64,000 bases of DNA from Bacteroidota bacterium (lineage in GTDB: Bacteria > Bacteroidota > Bacteroidia > Bacteroidales > Lentimicrobiaceae). The translations under genes and the position numbers were made by a program. The notes below the pieces were generated by a model. That model was not told the DNA's origin and did no database searches. It saw nothing but the letters and a program-made list of their open reading frames with translations. This document shows, one piece after another, positions 52,888 to 61,350 of this stretch; position 1 is the first letter of the stretch, and every line of letters begins with the position of its first letter. The stretch lies in the NCBI GenBank assembly GCA_023417935.1, contig JAEZDY010000003.1, positions 61,398 to 125,397 of the forward strand, in the 5' to 3' direction.

Positions 52888-55800
52888 TCATAGTTCTAAA
52901 GATGTTTGCGCGGGTGCATCTACTTTAACAAGTTGAGGTTGCTCTCCCAAATAAATGATATATCCCGCAGGCTCAGGGTAATCCATTTTCCTGATCAGGC
53001 TCACATAAAGCAGCACCTGCGCACTATGTTTAGCGTTGGGAAGTCCGGTCTTGAAATCAATCACATAAGTATGATCATCATTTATTACAATTCTATCCGG
53101 ACGATAACATTCCCCATCAGGGGTCATGATCTCCTGTTCTTTAATCACTTTACCCCCGCTGAAGAAAGGCATAACACCCTGCAATGAAATCAGGCTCTGA
53201 AGGCTTGCCAGCACGCGCGACCGAAGCTCAGGTGATTTCTCATTCATGATGCCAAAGATGTGGTCAACAGCTCTCTCTCGATCTTCAAATGTATTTATCT
53301 CTGAAAGTACTTCATGAACCAGCGTACCATAACTAGTCTTTTCCGAATATTCACCCTTGAATAACTGGCTGCTTTGATCAATAAGTTTGGTCCATTGTGC
53401 AGGTGACCGTTTGGCAAGTGTGATCCTGTTAACCCAATCACCTGAATTATATGCAAGGTCTATTGAATTCAGCGCACGATAAGCATCCCGTGCGGCTTCA
53501 TGTTTATACTTACCTTTAACAACGCCTCCCGACCCAAATGTTTTTTCATTATTCCTTCTGGCGATATACTTTGAAACAAGACCAGCTAAATTCCTTGGTG
53601 GATCATTTTCTTTACAATCTTCAACTACAACATACAGCCGCTCCGAGGCTCTTGTAAACGCAACATAATAAAGGTTAAACTTGTCGAGGCATACCCTATC
53701 CTGCTCAGTCAGGTAATCATCCCCTAAAGGAGTATCCTCAAGGTTTTTACTATATTGATATACAAGCGGCATTTCGAGCAGTTCCACTTGTTCTGGATCG
53801 TTGTTAAGGGCTACTGATATATTATCCCATGTCAAATCTCCTTTATCACGCTTCATATCAGGGAATGCGTATATGACCACAGGGAAATCCAGCCCTTTAG
53901 ACTTGTGAACGGTGAGTATCTGTACGGCATCTATTTGTTCAGCGATACTCACCGAAAGCTTTGAACAGTTGTCATTCCAGAACTCTAAAAAGCCCGAAGC
54001 ACCTGAACTGTTCTTTTGAGTGAACTCTAGCACTTCATCCAGGAAAAACCTGATATATACCGGGTTGCGGCTCACCAATGAAAATCTTCTAATGATCAAC
54101 TCAATGGAATCATAAAACGACAATCCCTCAAATGCATTTAACCTTAAGTCAACTTTAAACAGATCAAGCAGTTCAACAAGAAAAGCTTTGTCAGGACGTC
54201 TGGCATAGAAACCACTTGTGAACAACTCAGGCTTCATCAATAGTATATGTTCTATGATGCCCTGTAAAGCAACTTTATCTTCAGAGTCAGCCAGATAGCC
54301 TACCCAGTTAATAAGAAAATTAACTTCCTGAGCAGTTGATAATAGCAGTGATTCAGAAGAAACCACCTTAATGCCTTCAAATCGCAATGCTTCCGCAATT
54401 TTGACAGCATCCTTATTTACCCTGGTCAAAATGGCTATATCACCAAACTGATACCCGTCATTTCTTGCAATATTTACCAATTCAATAACACGTTTTACGG
54501 TATTTTCCGGTTGAACGATATCAAGATGAACCATCCCACCTGTATTATCCGGCTTAAACTGCTGATTTACTTCCTTGTAAAAAGCCAACCCCGAAGGTAT
54601 AAATTGAGGTGCTGCAAAAGTGAAGAAGTCGTTGTTGAATTCAACTATTTCCTGCCTCGACCGGTAGTTAGTTTCAAGGAACCTTTCATCATACTGCTGT
54701 TTTAGCAATTGCTCACGATCATAAATAAAAGGCGAATTTGAAGTATTCTTTAACTCAGGCAGACCAACAAACTGCTCCGCATCGCCATTTTTGAACCTAT
54801 AAATTGCTTGTTTCCCATCCCCCACAATCATGCTAAGCCTGGAATTTGCGAGTGAATTTTCAATTAAAGGAAGCAGGTTTTCCCACTGCATGCGCGAAGT
54901 ATCCTGGAATTCATCAATCATAAAATGCCTGAACTTCTCCCCCACCCTCAGGTAGATAAAAGGCACCGGTTGATCGAGAACAACTTCACCAATCAGGTTA
55001 TTGAAGTCGCTGATAGATATTACATTCCTGTTCTGCCTGATGTTATTCAATTCATCATTGATCTTTTTCAGCAGAAGCGTTGAGTGGAAATTATCACGAA
55101 CAACACCCAGGAACTTAAGTTCACGCTTTATGGCCAAAACTGTGTGAACCAACTGCTTTAATTCATCAGCAATACCTGTAATTTTATGTTGCGGGGTTTC
55201 CTTTTTTAACCACTTACCTTCCTCAACCGCACTCCTCATATAAGAATTAAACTCGGCAGGTTTCCCTTCAGCCACTTTTACAAAGTAGCAGCCTATTCCT
55301 CTGGAACCATAAGCAAAATCGTCGGTTGTTAAACCGGCATTATCCATGAGCCTCAATGCATGAACTCCTGCCTCACGGCACGTAGTATCCAATGATTTAA
55401 TGCGGTGGCACAATTTATCAAAGTCGCTGCTTGAGAATGATCGCTTTTCAAGTGCGGGAATGAGTCCTGACATCTTCTCTTTAAATAAAGCCGAGGCGCT
55501 ACTTTTCAGATCGTCAGTAATATCCCAGCCCTCATCACTTTCAGCTTGTCGCACCACATATGCTTTAAGTACCTCCGTTAGTTCCTCGTCCTTTCCAACT
55601 TTACTTATAAGCTCATCAACTGCTGCATTCAGCAGGCTTTTAGTATCAAGCTCAATCTCAAAATTCATTGAAAGTTTCAGATCAAAAGCAAACGACCGTA
55701 TAACCTTGTGCATGAAACTATCGATGGTTGAAACCGCGAAATCACTGTAATTATGAAGGATTGTTGTAAGCACCTTATTAGCATTCTCAATCAGCTTTTC

Positions 55801-56064
55801 TTCAGATAAATTAGTAGTATCCGCGAGCCGATCGACCAATTGACGATGATTTTCAGGAACATTACCGGGTGTTAACAGCGCAAGTTTCTTAAGGGTTTCA
55901 ACAATTCGCTGCTTTATTTCATTGGCAGCCTTGTTAGTGAAAGTAATGGCTAAAATGCCGGAATATGCATTGGTATATTTCAGCGCCAGACTCAAATACT
56001 CAACCATGAGGGTATATGTTTTGCCTGAGCCGGCCGATGATTTATACACAACGAAATTATCCAT
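52888..56064 (-). CDS. AddA/RecB-like UvrD-family helicase-nuclease
   Basis: A 1058-aa superfamily 1A DNA helicase for double-strand-break processing. Walker A is SSAGSGKTY at 9-17. The helicase motifs continue with AITFTNKAANEIKQR, MIDEFQDTSRMQWENLLPL, GDGKQAIYRFKNGD and LTVHKSKGLDFPVVIY. The C-terminal PD-(D/E)xK nuclease region is visible as RPDRIVINDDHTYVIDFKTG (Asp and Asp-x-Lys core) at about 1003-1022. It resembles AddA or RecB. The usual AddB partner is not adjacent in this window and may lie elsewhere or be absent. It is upstream of mnmH on the same strand and divergent from rlmB. Confidence 0.85.
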   Translation of the reverse strand: MDNFVVYKSSAGSGKTYTLMVEYLSLALKYTNAYSGILAITFTNKAANEIKQRIVETLKKLALLTPGNVPENHRQLVDRLADTTNLSEEKLIENANKVLTTILHNYSDFAVSTIDSFMHKVIRSFAFDLKLSMNFEIELDTKSLLNAAVDELISKVGKDEELTEVLKAYVVRQAESDEGWDITDDLKSSASALFKEKMSGLIPALEKRSFSSSDFDKLCHRIKSLDTTCREAGVHALRLMDNAGLTTDDFAYGSRGIGCYFVKVAEGKPAEFNSYMRSAVEEGKWLKKETPQHKITGIADELKQLVHTVLAIKRELKFLGVVRDNFHSTLLLKKINDELNNIRQNRNVISISDFNNLIGEVVLDQPVPFIYLRVGEKFRHFMIDEFQDTSRMQWENLLPLIENSLANSRLSMIVGDGKQAIYRFKNGDAEQFVGLPELKNTSNSPFIYDREQLLKQQYDERFLETNYRSRQEIVEFNNDFFTFAAPQFIPSGLAFYKEVNQQFKPDNTGGMVHLDIVQPENTVKRVIELVNIARNDGYQFGDIAILTRVNKDAVKIAEALRFEGIKVVSSESLLLSTAQEVNFLINWVGYLADSEDKVALQGIIEHILLMKPELFTSGFYARRPDKAFLVELLDLFKVDLRLNAFEGLSFYDSIELIIRRFSLVSRNPVYIRFFLDEVLEFTQKNSSGASGFLEFWNDNCSKLSVSIAEQIDAVQILTVHKSKGLDFPVVIYAFPDMKRDKGDLTWDNISVALNNDPEQVELLEMPLVYQYSKNLEDTPLGDDYLTEQDRVCLDKFNLYYVAFTRASERLYVVVEDCKENDPPRNLAGLVSKYIARRNNEKTFGSGGVVKGKYKHEAARDAYRALNSIDLAYNSGDWVNRITLAKRSPAQWTKLIDQSSQLFKGEYSEKTSYGTLVHEVLSEINTFEDRERAVDHIFGIMNEKSPELRSRVLASLQSLISLQGVMPFFSGGKVIKEQEIMTPDGECYRPDRIVINDDHTYVIDFKTGLPNAKHSAQVLLYVSLIRKMDYPEPAGYIIYLGEQPQLVKVDAPAQTSLEL

Positions 56065-56221
56065 AACACACTGATTATTATACCTTTTTACTCCCAGGAA
56101 CTTGAGTGAACCCTAACAGCAAATGTAATCATTTTCGCTTGATGGTATTGATACTTCAGCTGCTTTTACATGACTTGCCAGCACCACTAACACGATCATT
56201 CTGTATCTTTAGTATGTTTCG

Positions 56222-56229
56222 TATCTTTG
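56222..56229 (+). promoter_or_regulatory. TAnnTTTG promoter element supporting the rlmB start
   Basis: TATCTTTG lies 17 bp before ATG 56247. Transcription would then begin downstream of the longer in-frame start at 56106, which supports 56247 as the real start. Confidence 0.5.
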
Positions 56230-56246
56230 CTTTCCAATTTAAAATC

Positions 56247-56999
56247 ATGAAGGATAATAACCTGATATACGGCATACGACCGGTAATTGAAGCTATAAAG
56301 GCAGGAAAGGAAGTTGATAAACTATTTCTGCAAACCGGTTTAAAGAGCGAGCTGATACCTGAACTACGACAACTGATAAACGAGTTTAAGATTCCGTATC
56401 AATATGTTCCCCCCGAAAAGTTAAACCGCATGGTAAGAGCCAATCACCAGGGTGTAGCCTGCTACATTTCTGAAGTTGCCTATCAGCCAATTGAAGCTTT
56501 ACTCATGTCAGTGTATGAACAGGGTGAAACGCCACTCTTTATTATTTTAGACCGTATAACAGATGTAAGAAACATGGGTGCCATTGCCCGGAGTGCTGCC
56601 TGTGCCGGTGCCCATGGGCTTATTATACCAGAACGTGGTGGTGCCCCTGTTAATGCTGATGCTGTGAAAACTTCTGCAGGTGCACTTAATATAATTCCTG
56701 TCCACAAGAGCCATAATCTCAAAACCACTATCGAGTATCTCAAGGAAAGCGGTTTAAAGATAGTATCCGTATCTGAAAAGGGTAAAAAGAACTACTACGA
56801 AAGTAATCTTACCGGACCCATTGCCCTTATTATGGGATCAGAAGAAGATGGTGTGTCGGGCGAATATATCAATAGAAGCGATGAAGTTATCATGATCCCT
56901 ATGCAGGGTGAAATTTCATCACTGAATGTTTCAGTAGCGGCAGGCATAATTCTATTTGATGTTGTGCGACAGAATAAGCTCAATGACGCTGCAATCTAA
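56247..56999 (+). CDS. rlmB: 23S rRNA (guanosine-2'-O-)-methyltransferase RlmB-like
   Basis: A 250-aa SPOUT methyltransferase that puts a 2'-O-methyl on G2251 of 23S rRNA, using S-adenosylmethionine. ATG 56247 (MKDNNLIYGIRPVIEA) matches family starts. The SpoU substrate-binding N-domain comes first. The trefoil-knot motifs are LDRITDVRNMGAIARSA (motif 1), IMGSEEDGVS (motif 2) and IPMQGEISSLNVSVAAGI (motif 3). It may share a transcript with the MORN lipoprotein 12 bp downstream. Confidence 0.94.
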   Translation: MKDNNLIYGIRPVIEAIKAGKEVDKLFLQTGLKSELIPELRQLINEFKIPYQYVPPEKLNRMVRANHQGVACYISEVAYQPIEALLMSVYEQGETPLFIILDRITDVRNMGAIARSAACAGAHGLIIPERGGAPVNADAVKTSAGALNIIPVHKSHNLKTTIEYLKESGLKIVSVSEKGKKNYYESNLTGPIALIMGSEEDGVSGEYINRSDEVIMIPMQGEISSLNVSVAAGIILFDVVRQNKLNDAAI

Positions 57000-57011
57000 C
57001 TATTTATAATT

Positions 57012-57650
57012 ATGAATAGACTAATCTTCTTTTTCATACTTGCTATTACACTGATTATATACTCCTGCAGTCGCACTAAAGAAACCCCTTATCCGGAAGG
57101 AACCTTAAAGTCGAAGCAGGAATATAAAGGAAAGAAACTCGATGGAGTAAGCACCTGGTTTTATAAGAACGGAGGCAAGCAACTTGAAGTAGTTTACAAA
57201 GATGATGTGCCTCATGGCCCGAGCACCCGCTGGTACTTTAGTGGAGCCAAGGAATTGCAGGAAAGTTATATTGACGGAAAGCGCAATGGCCTGGCGCGTA
57301 AATGGGATTTACAAGGCAAGCTTATTGAAGAGATATCTTACAAAAATGATACACTTCACGGGCCTTACACGCTATATCATGAAAGCACGGAGATTAAAGT
57401 TGAAGGCTATTACAACATGGGCTTATTCGATAGCATCTGGACATACTATGATATTTCAGGTATGAAAGTTGGCGATGGTAAATATGTTGCAGGTAAAGGC
57501 GTTCAACGCACCTACTTCCCAAATGGACAACTTAAAGCAGTTGTAAGTTATGAAAACAACAAGAAAAACGGGTATGAAATACTATACGACCGTAAGGGGA
57601 ATGAATTTAGCAGAGTGTTGTATAAGGATGATGTAGCTTTATCCGAATAA
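57012..57650 (+). CDS. MORN/YwqK-type repeat lipoprotein
   Basis: A 212-aa exported lipoprotein. The signal peptide MNRLIFFFILAITLIIYSC ends in a lipobox with Cys19. From about residue 28 there are repeated beta-hairpin units of the MORN/YwqK type (DGVSTWFYKNGG, HGPSTRWYFSGAKELQESY, HGPYTLYHESTEIKVEGYY, NGYEILYDRKGNEF), each with the G-x-W/Y pattern. Such proteins are frequent in Bacteroidota and sometimes annotated as YwqK toxin-antitoxin partners without functional proof. It follows rlmB by 12 bp; no toxin candidate is next to it. Confidence 0.85.
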   Translation: MNRLIFFFILAITLIIYSCSRTKETPYPEGTLKSKQEYKGKKLDGVSTWFYKNGGKQLEVVYKDDVPHGPSTRWYFSGAKELQESYIDGKRNGLARKWDLQGKLIEEISYKNDTLHGPYTLYHESTEIKVEGYYNMGLFDSIWTYYDISGMKVGDGKYVAGKGVQRTYFPNGQLKAVVSYENNKKNGYEILYDRKGNEFSRVLYKDDVALSE

Positions 57651-57681
57651 AGTAAAAAAAGAAGGACAAAAAAGGATCCTT

Positions 57682-57750
57682 CACCTTCTCCTTGAGGAGA
57701 AGGCCGGGATGAGGTGGAAAGGAATTGAGGAGCAGGCCTGGATGATGGAG
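57682..57750. repeat. REP-like palindromic element and degenerate second copy
   Basis: CCTTCTCC (57684-57691) pairs with GGAGAAGG (57696-57703) within an outer CACC/GGTG frame, resembling the widespread CTCCTT-GAGGAG-GCCGGG-TGAGGTG element of many genomes. GAGGAGAAGGCC-GGGATGAGGTGG at 57694-57717 recurs imperfectly at 57727-57750. Confidence 0.7.
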
Positions 57751-57849
57751 CAAACCATAACACCTTCATTATCAGCATCTTTTTTTTAATCCATACAACT
57801 TTTTTAAACATTTTACGTTACAACATGATTATTCACCAAAATAATCTTG

Positions 57850-59871
57850 ATGAAACAAAATCATTGTGGTGGAATTGCTGAAATTGTAAAAGCATCCGCC
57901 AAATTAGTTCTTATCACATTAGCTTTAGTGATCGTAAGTTCTTCATCGTTGCTCAGTGCAACAATCTACATCGATCCAACCTTTACCGGATCAAATCAAA
58001 ACGGATCATCATCCAATCCCTACAATTCATGGTATAAAGTCAGTTTTGTAAGCGGAAATTCTTATCTGCAGAAAAGCGGTACAACATTTACAACAAACCA
58101 GCGCATAACCATCTCAGGAAAAAGCAACATCACAATAGGTGCTTATGGTAGCGGGGCTAAGCCAAAATTAGTAGCTTCCGGATCGGGGGATCATATTATT
58201 TACGTAACTAATTCCAATAACGTAATTGTAAAAGACCTTGAAATTACCTCGAGTGGTACCTGGACATCAGGCATTACCATTATGGGGACGAATGCCTCAA
58301 ACAACGTAATTAATAACTGCTACATTCACAAAGCCGGCTGGGGAGTAAGGATACTTACATACTCAGGAGGAACTAAAATTCTAAATACCAAGATACATGA
58401 TATACTTGATGATGGGATATTCGCTCAGAATGTTTCCACTATTGAGATAGGCTATTGTACTATATACGACATTAATAAAAAGTATCTTACCAATACCAAT
58501 GAGAGCTATTCAGCAGGAGATGGTATCCAGATAACATCATCCAATAACCTGAATTTCAATATCCATCACAACACCATTGACCATTCATCAATGGGTAACA
58601 AGTTTTGTGTGATCATCTGGGGCAACAATTATACAGGTGTGATAGAGCATAATACAATGGTTGGAAATGTTGCCAAAGGATCAAACGGTCTGTACTTCCA
58701 TTCCACAACCCAGCCTGTTACTGTCAGGTATAATGTATTTAAGAACGGGGGCTTCGGAATTATCACATACGCGAATAACCTGGATGCATATTATAACAGA
58801 TTCTCAAACAACAAGGTGGGAGTTCTTGTAAACCCGGGCTACTCAATGAATGCCAGGAACAATGTATTCAATGGCAACACAAGATATGCTGTTCAAGCTT
58901 CAAACGGTACAAATGTTACTTTCAGGAATAATATCTTCTACCTGAATTCAAGTCCTGCCAAAGCATTCTACGCTACAGGATATGTAACAGCAAATAATAA
59001 CGTTTATAGTCAACAGTACCCCGGATTTATAAACGGTTATACAAGCCTGAGTAATTGGCGATCAATTACCGGCAATGACCAGAGCTCAGTGGTTGGCAAT
59101 CCGAACTTTGTTAACATTTCTGCTGAGGACTTCCATTTACAATCGAATTCAATTGCCATTAACAAAGGTGCCAATGTTAACCTGACATCCGATTTTTATG
59201 GAGGTTCAGTTCCACAGTCAGGATATCCCGATGCCGGTTTGCATGAGTTTTCAGGGACCACTAATTCAGGAGGCACTAACCAAACGCCCCTGATTAGTTA
59301 TCAGGTTTTCAGTGTGTACAGGTATGTTTCAGCAGGTTCGTTTGTAGGTAAAGTTGTAGCATCTGATCCTGATGCCGGACAAACACTCACTTTTAGCATC
59401 GTGTCAGGAAATACAAACGGTCAGTTTAATGTGCATCCGTCAAATGGACATATAACGGTTGCAAAAATCCCAATTCCTTTGCAATCCTTTTACCTCACAG
59501 TGAAGGTAACTGATAACGGCAGTCCCGTGAAGTATGCACAAGCCACTGTGAGAATAAACGTAACATCAACCAAGGCTGGTGAAATGATTGCCCTAGGCGA
59601 TTCAATTGCATCACCGGAAGATGAAGAAAACGTGGCTTTGAGAATATATCCTAACCCTTCACATGATGGGCGGTTTACTATTGAATTTGGCCAAGAACTC
59701 TCTAATGTAACCGTTGATGCCTTCGACCTCTCGGGCAATGAAATCTCATCAATAACATCAAATCATTCTTCCAGGGAGACCCTTGATTTAAATGAATCTC
59801 CACCCGGTACATACATAATAAGGATCAATTCCGGAACAGAAGTCAGCACTTTGAAAGCTGTGAAGTATTAG
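57850..59871 (+). CDS. T9SS-secreted right-handed parallel beta-helix protein with cadherin-like domain
   Basis: A 673-aa exported protein. ATG 57850 is used; an in-frame TTG three bases earlier is possible. After a basic leader and a hydrophobic signal (LVLITLALVIVSSSSLLSA) come parallel beta-helix rungs at about 60-440, visible as recurring N-N-x-I/F-H/Y patterns (NNVINNCYIHKAGW, FNIHHNTIDHS, VRYNVFKNGGFGIITYANN, ARNNVFNGNTRYAVQASNGTN). These suit pectate-lyase- or alginate-lyase-like surface enzymes, but catalytic residues are not identifiable. A cadherin-like domain lies at about 485-580. A type A T9SS sorting domain ends the protein (YPNPSHDGRFTIEF ... GTYIIRI ... LKAVKY). Confidence 0.9.
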   Translation: MKQNHCGGIAEIVKASAKLVLITLALVIVSSSSLLSATIYIDPTFTGSNQNGSSSNPYNSWYKVSFVSGNSYLQKSGTTFTTNQRITISGKSNITIGAYGSGAKPKLVASGSGDHIIYVTNSNNVIVKDLEITSSGTWTSGITIMGTNASNNVINNCYIHKAGWGVRILTYSGGTKILNTKIHDILDDGIFAQNVSTIEIGYCTIYDINKKYLTNTNESYSAGDGIQITSSNNLNFNIHHNTIDHSSMGNKFCVIIWGNNYTGVIEHNTMVGNVAKGSNGLYFHSTTQPVTVRYNVFKNGGFGIITYANNLDAYYNRFSNNKVGVLVNPGYSMNARNNVFNGNTRYAVQASNGTNVTFRNNIFYLNSSPAKAFYATGYVTANNNVYSQQYPGFINGYTSLSNWRSITGNDQSSVVGNPNFVNISAEDFHLQSNSIAINKGANVNLTSDFYGGSVPQSGYPDAGLHEFSGTTNSGGTNQTPLISYQVFSVYRYVSAGSFVGKVVASDPDAGQTLTFSIVSGNTNGQFNVHPSNGHITVAKIPIPLQSFYLTVKVTDNGSPVKYAQATVRINVTSTKAGEMIALGDSIASPEDEENVALRIYPNPSHDGRFTIEFGQELSNVTVDAFDLSGNEISSITSNHSSRETLDLNESPPGTYIIRINSGTEVSTLKAVKY

Positions 59872-59908
59872 CATTGGCCCATTAGCGTGATAGATCAGAT
59901 TAATTAAA

Positions 59909-59940
59909 AGCCGCCGGTGAGAACCGGCGGTTTTTTATTT
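59909..59940 (+). terminator. Terminator after the beta-helix gene
   Basis: CCGCCGGT (59911-59918) pairs with ACCGGCGG (59923-59930) over a 4-nt loop, followed by six T. A related hairpin recurs at 60787-60806. Confidence 0.9.
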
Positions 59941-60019
59941 AGGTTAATTAGTCTGGCAGATGTCAACCTATAGATGTTTTTAAAACCCAGGGGGTGGCAA
60001 TTGTATAGCCCGGCGGATA

Positions 60020-60595
60020 CTATTTTCTTAAAACAATATATTTAATTCCAATGGAAAGTGTTACCGGAGATAAATCATTACTGGCATCTATACCCCTATT
60101 TGCCCTTAGATCTTCTACATAATCATTAACCTGTGGCCCGCGAATGGGGATGTTCAGGCCAAAAGAGTAATAGAATTTACTCATGGGTTTAAATTTCAAA
60201 TCTATACCCACTCCAACTGTTGGTCCATAAAACATCTTATCATATTCATGAAGGTAGGCAGAAAGAATGTCGCCCACCACAAGTGCTGCATTGTAACCAT
60301 ACATAGCAATCGCGTAAGGGGTTACCTTTTCTGTGAGCCTCTTGGGTATGTATCTGACTTTTATGCCAACATTATACCCTAAACCATCCAGTCTATATCC
60401 TAATCCACCAAAAATTCCCAGATTCCGATTAGGGTAAACTATCATATGAAACCCTGATCCACCATAATCCTGACCAAATCCAAGCCCTAAGCTCACAATA
60501 TCTGTTTGAATTTGTACAGTATCGTTTTCCTGTGCTTTCAATTGAAATGAAACAAACAAAAAACACAGCATTGCATAAAAGATTACTCTTTCCAT
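60020..60595 (-). CDS. Outer-membrane beta-barrel-like protein
   Basis: A 191-aa exported protein. ATG 60595 is chosen because MERVIFYAMLCFLFVSFQLKAQ is a signal peptide; the longer frame from 60631 adds a poor leader. The mature part has repeated amphipathic strands typical of small outer-membrane barrels (LGLGFGQDYGGSGFHMIVY, LGIFGGLGYRLDGLGYNVGI, YGPTVGVGIDLKF, LSIGIKYIVLRK), with glycine/tyrosine-rich turns. No known family is recognised. It is monocistronic and converges on the beta-helix gene. Confidence 0.7.
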   Translation of the reverse strand: MERVIFYAMLCFLFVSFQLKAQENDTVQIQTDIVSLGLGFGQDYGGSGFHMIVYPNRNLGIFGGLGYRLDGLGYNVGIKVRYIPKRLTEKVTPYAIAMYGYNAALVVGDILSAYLHEYDKMFYGPTVGVGIDLKFKPMSKFYYSFGLNIPIRGPQVNDYVEDLRANRGIDASNDLSPVTLSIGIKYIVLRK

Positions 60596-60786
60596 ACTTA
60601 TGTAGTGTTTATTACAATTTATGAATGACATAAATAATTCAGTATCAAGAGATAAATTAACATAAACAGAATATTCTTAGTTTTGATTCTATTCTTTTAG
60701 ATTCTATGAAAGTATCTCAGATGTAACCTATGAGCTAATGCATCTTAATCCTCTGGCAACATAATCTATGTGAGATCAATTAAAAG

Positions 60787-60806
60787 CCGCCGGTGAAATC
60801 CGGCGG
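60787..60806. repeat. Second copy of the CCGCCGG terminator hairpin
   Basis: CCGCCGG (60787-60793) and CCGGCGG (60800-60806) form a 7-bp stem. The stem and its flank ATTAAAAGCCGCCGGTGA match the hairpin at 59911 almost exactly, but no T-run follows. It lies on the other side of the outer-membrane gene. Confidence 0.75.
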
Positions 60807-60893
60807 ATTTGGGTATTACATCGCAATCAGACCCACTCATTGTTGCGTAGCAGTACTATCTCCTTGTGTGACCAGTATAATTGTACTACCGGT

Positions 60894-60929
60894 GGGACCT
60901 GTGAGACTTATGGGACTTGTGGGACATTT
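60894..60929. repeat. 9-bp tandem repeat, GGGACnTGT type
   Basis: Four units in exact 9-bp phase: GGGACCTGT, GAGACTTAT, GGGACTTGT, GGGACATTT. Similar GGGAC-rich iterations occur in intergenic DNA of many Bacteroidota by my recollection. Confidence 0.7.
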
Positions 60930-61010
60930 CGGGCGATTAGAGGCTTTCACCGCTCCGTTTAAGTGCCAAAGCCCGGCAGAAACATACAGCTCTCACCCTT
61001 GATTTTAATC

Positions 61011-61113
61011 ATGTATACCTTATGTATACCCTATATTTACGTCATATATAGCCCACGGTTACCTCCAGGGTATATATAAGGTATATTTTAGGTATATTTT
61101 AGGTGTACTTTAG
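61011..61113. repeat. Inverted array of 11-bp AGGTATA iterons
   Basis: Right half: GGGTATATATA, AGGTATATTTT (twice), AGGTGTACTTT at 61068-61111 in exact 11-bp phase. Left half, inverted: ATGTATACCTT and ATGTATACCCT at 61011-61032, then three degenerate units to 61065. The arms 61014-61031 and 61068-61085 match as an inverted repeat in 17 of 18 positions. It is upstream of the recombinase. Confidence 0.88.
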
Positions 61114-61350
61114 AATAATTTGATTAAAATGAAGTGTTATTACTGAATTACAATGCCTCACCACTTAGCTGGCATTTACTTACCTATTTAAGTGGCCAAG
61201 TTAAGCACTGTGGTACGCATACATGACACTGGTCATCTATAAGCAAATATTCCAACCAGATATAAATATAGTTTTGAGATGCAGAAAATAGTTAATACTT
61301 TTACTTGCTAATAACAATTCTTCTTCACAGAAAACGAAGTGAAGTCTTAG

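Larger units (their letters stand above)
60596..61350. other. 755-bp repeat-rich non-coding region upstream of the recombinase
   Basis: No credible gene. It holds a relic hairpin (60787-60806), a 9-bp tandem repeat (60894-60929), the inverted 11-bp array (61011-61113) and an inverted repeat CCACTTA (61161) / TAAGTGG (61189). Short ORFs here cross these repeats and lack family features. Confidence 0.6.

Noticed and set aside
56106..56246. Extended rlmB start at 56106
   Set aside because: Extra 47 residues have no family match and lie upstream of the likely transcription start at about 56235.
57012..57650. Toxin-antitoxin pair with a YwqK antitoxin
   Set aside because: The MORN protein is a secreted lipoprotein and no toxin-like neighbour exists.
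60793..61002. 69-aa ORF in the repeat-rich region
   Set aside because: It crosses the relic hairpin and the 9-bp tandem repeat and resembles no family.
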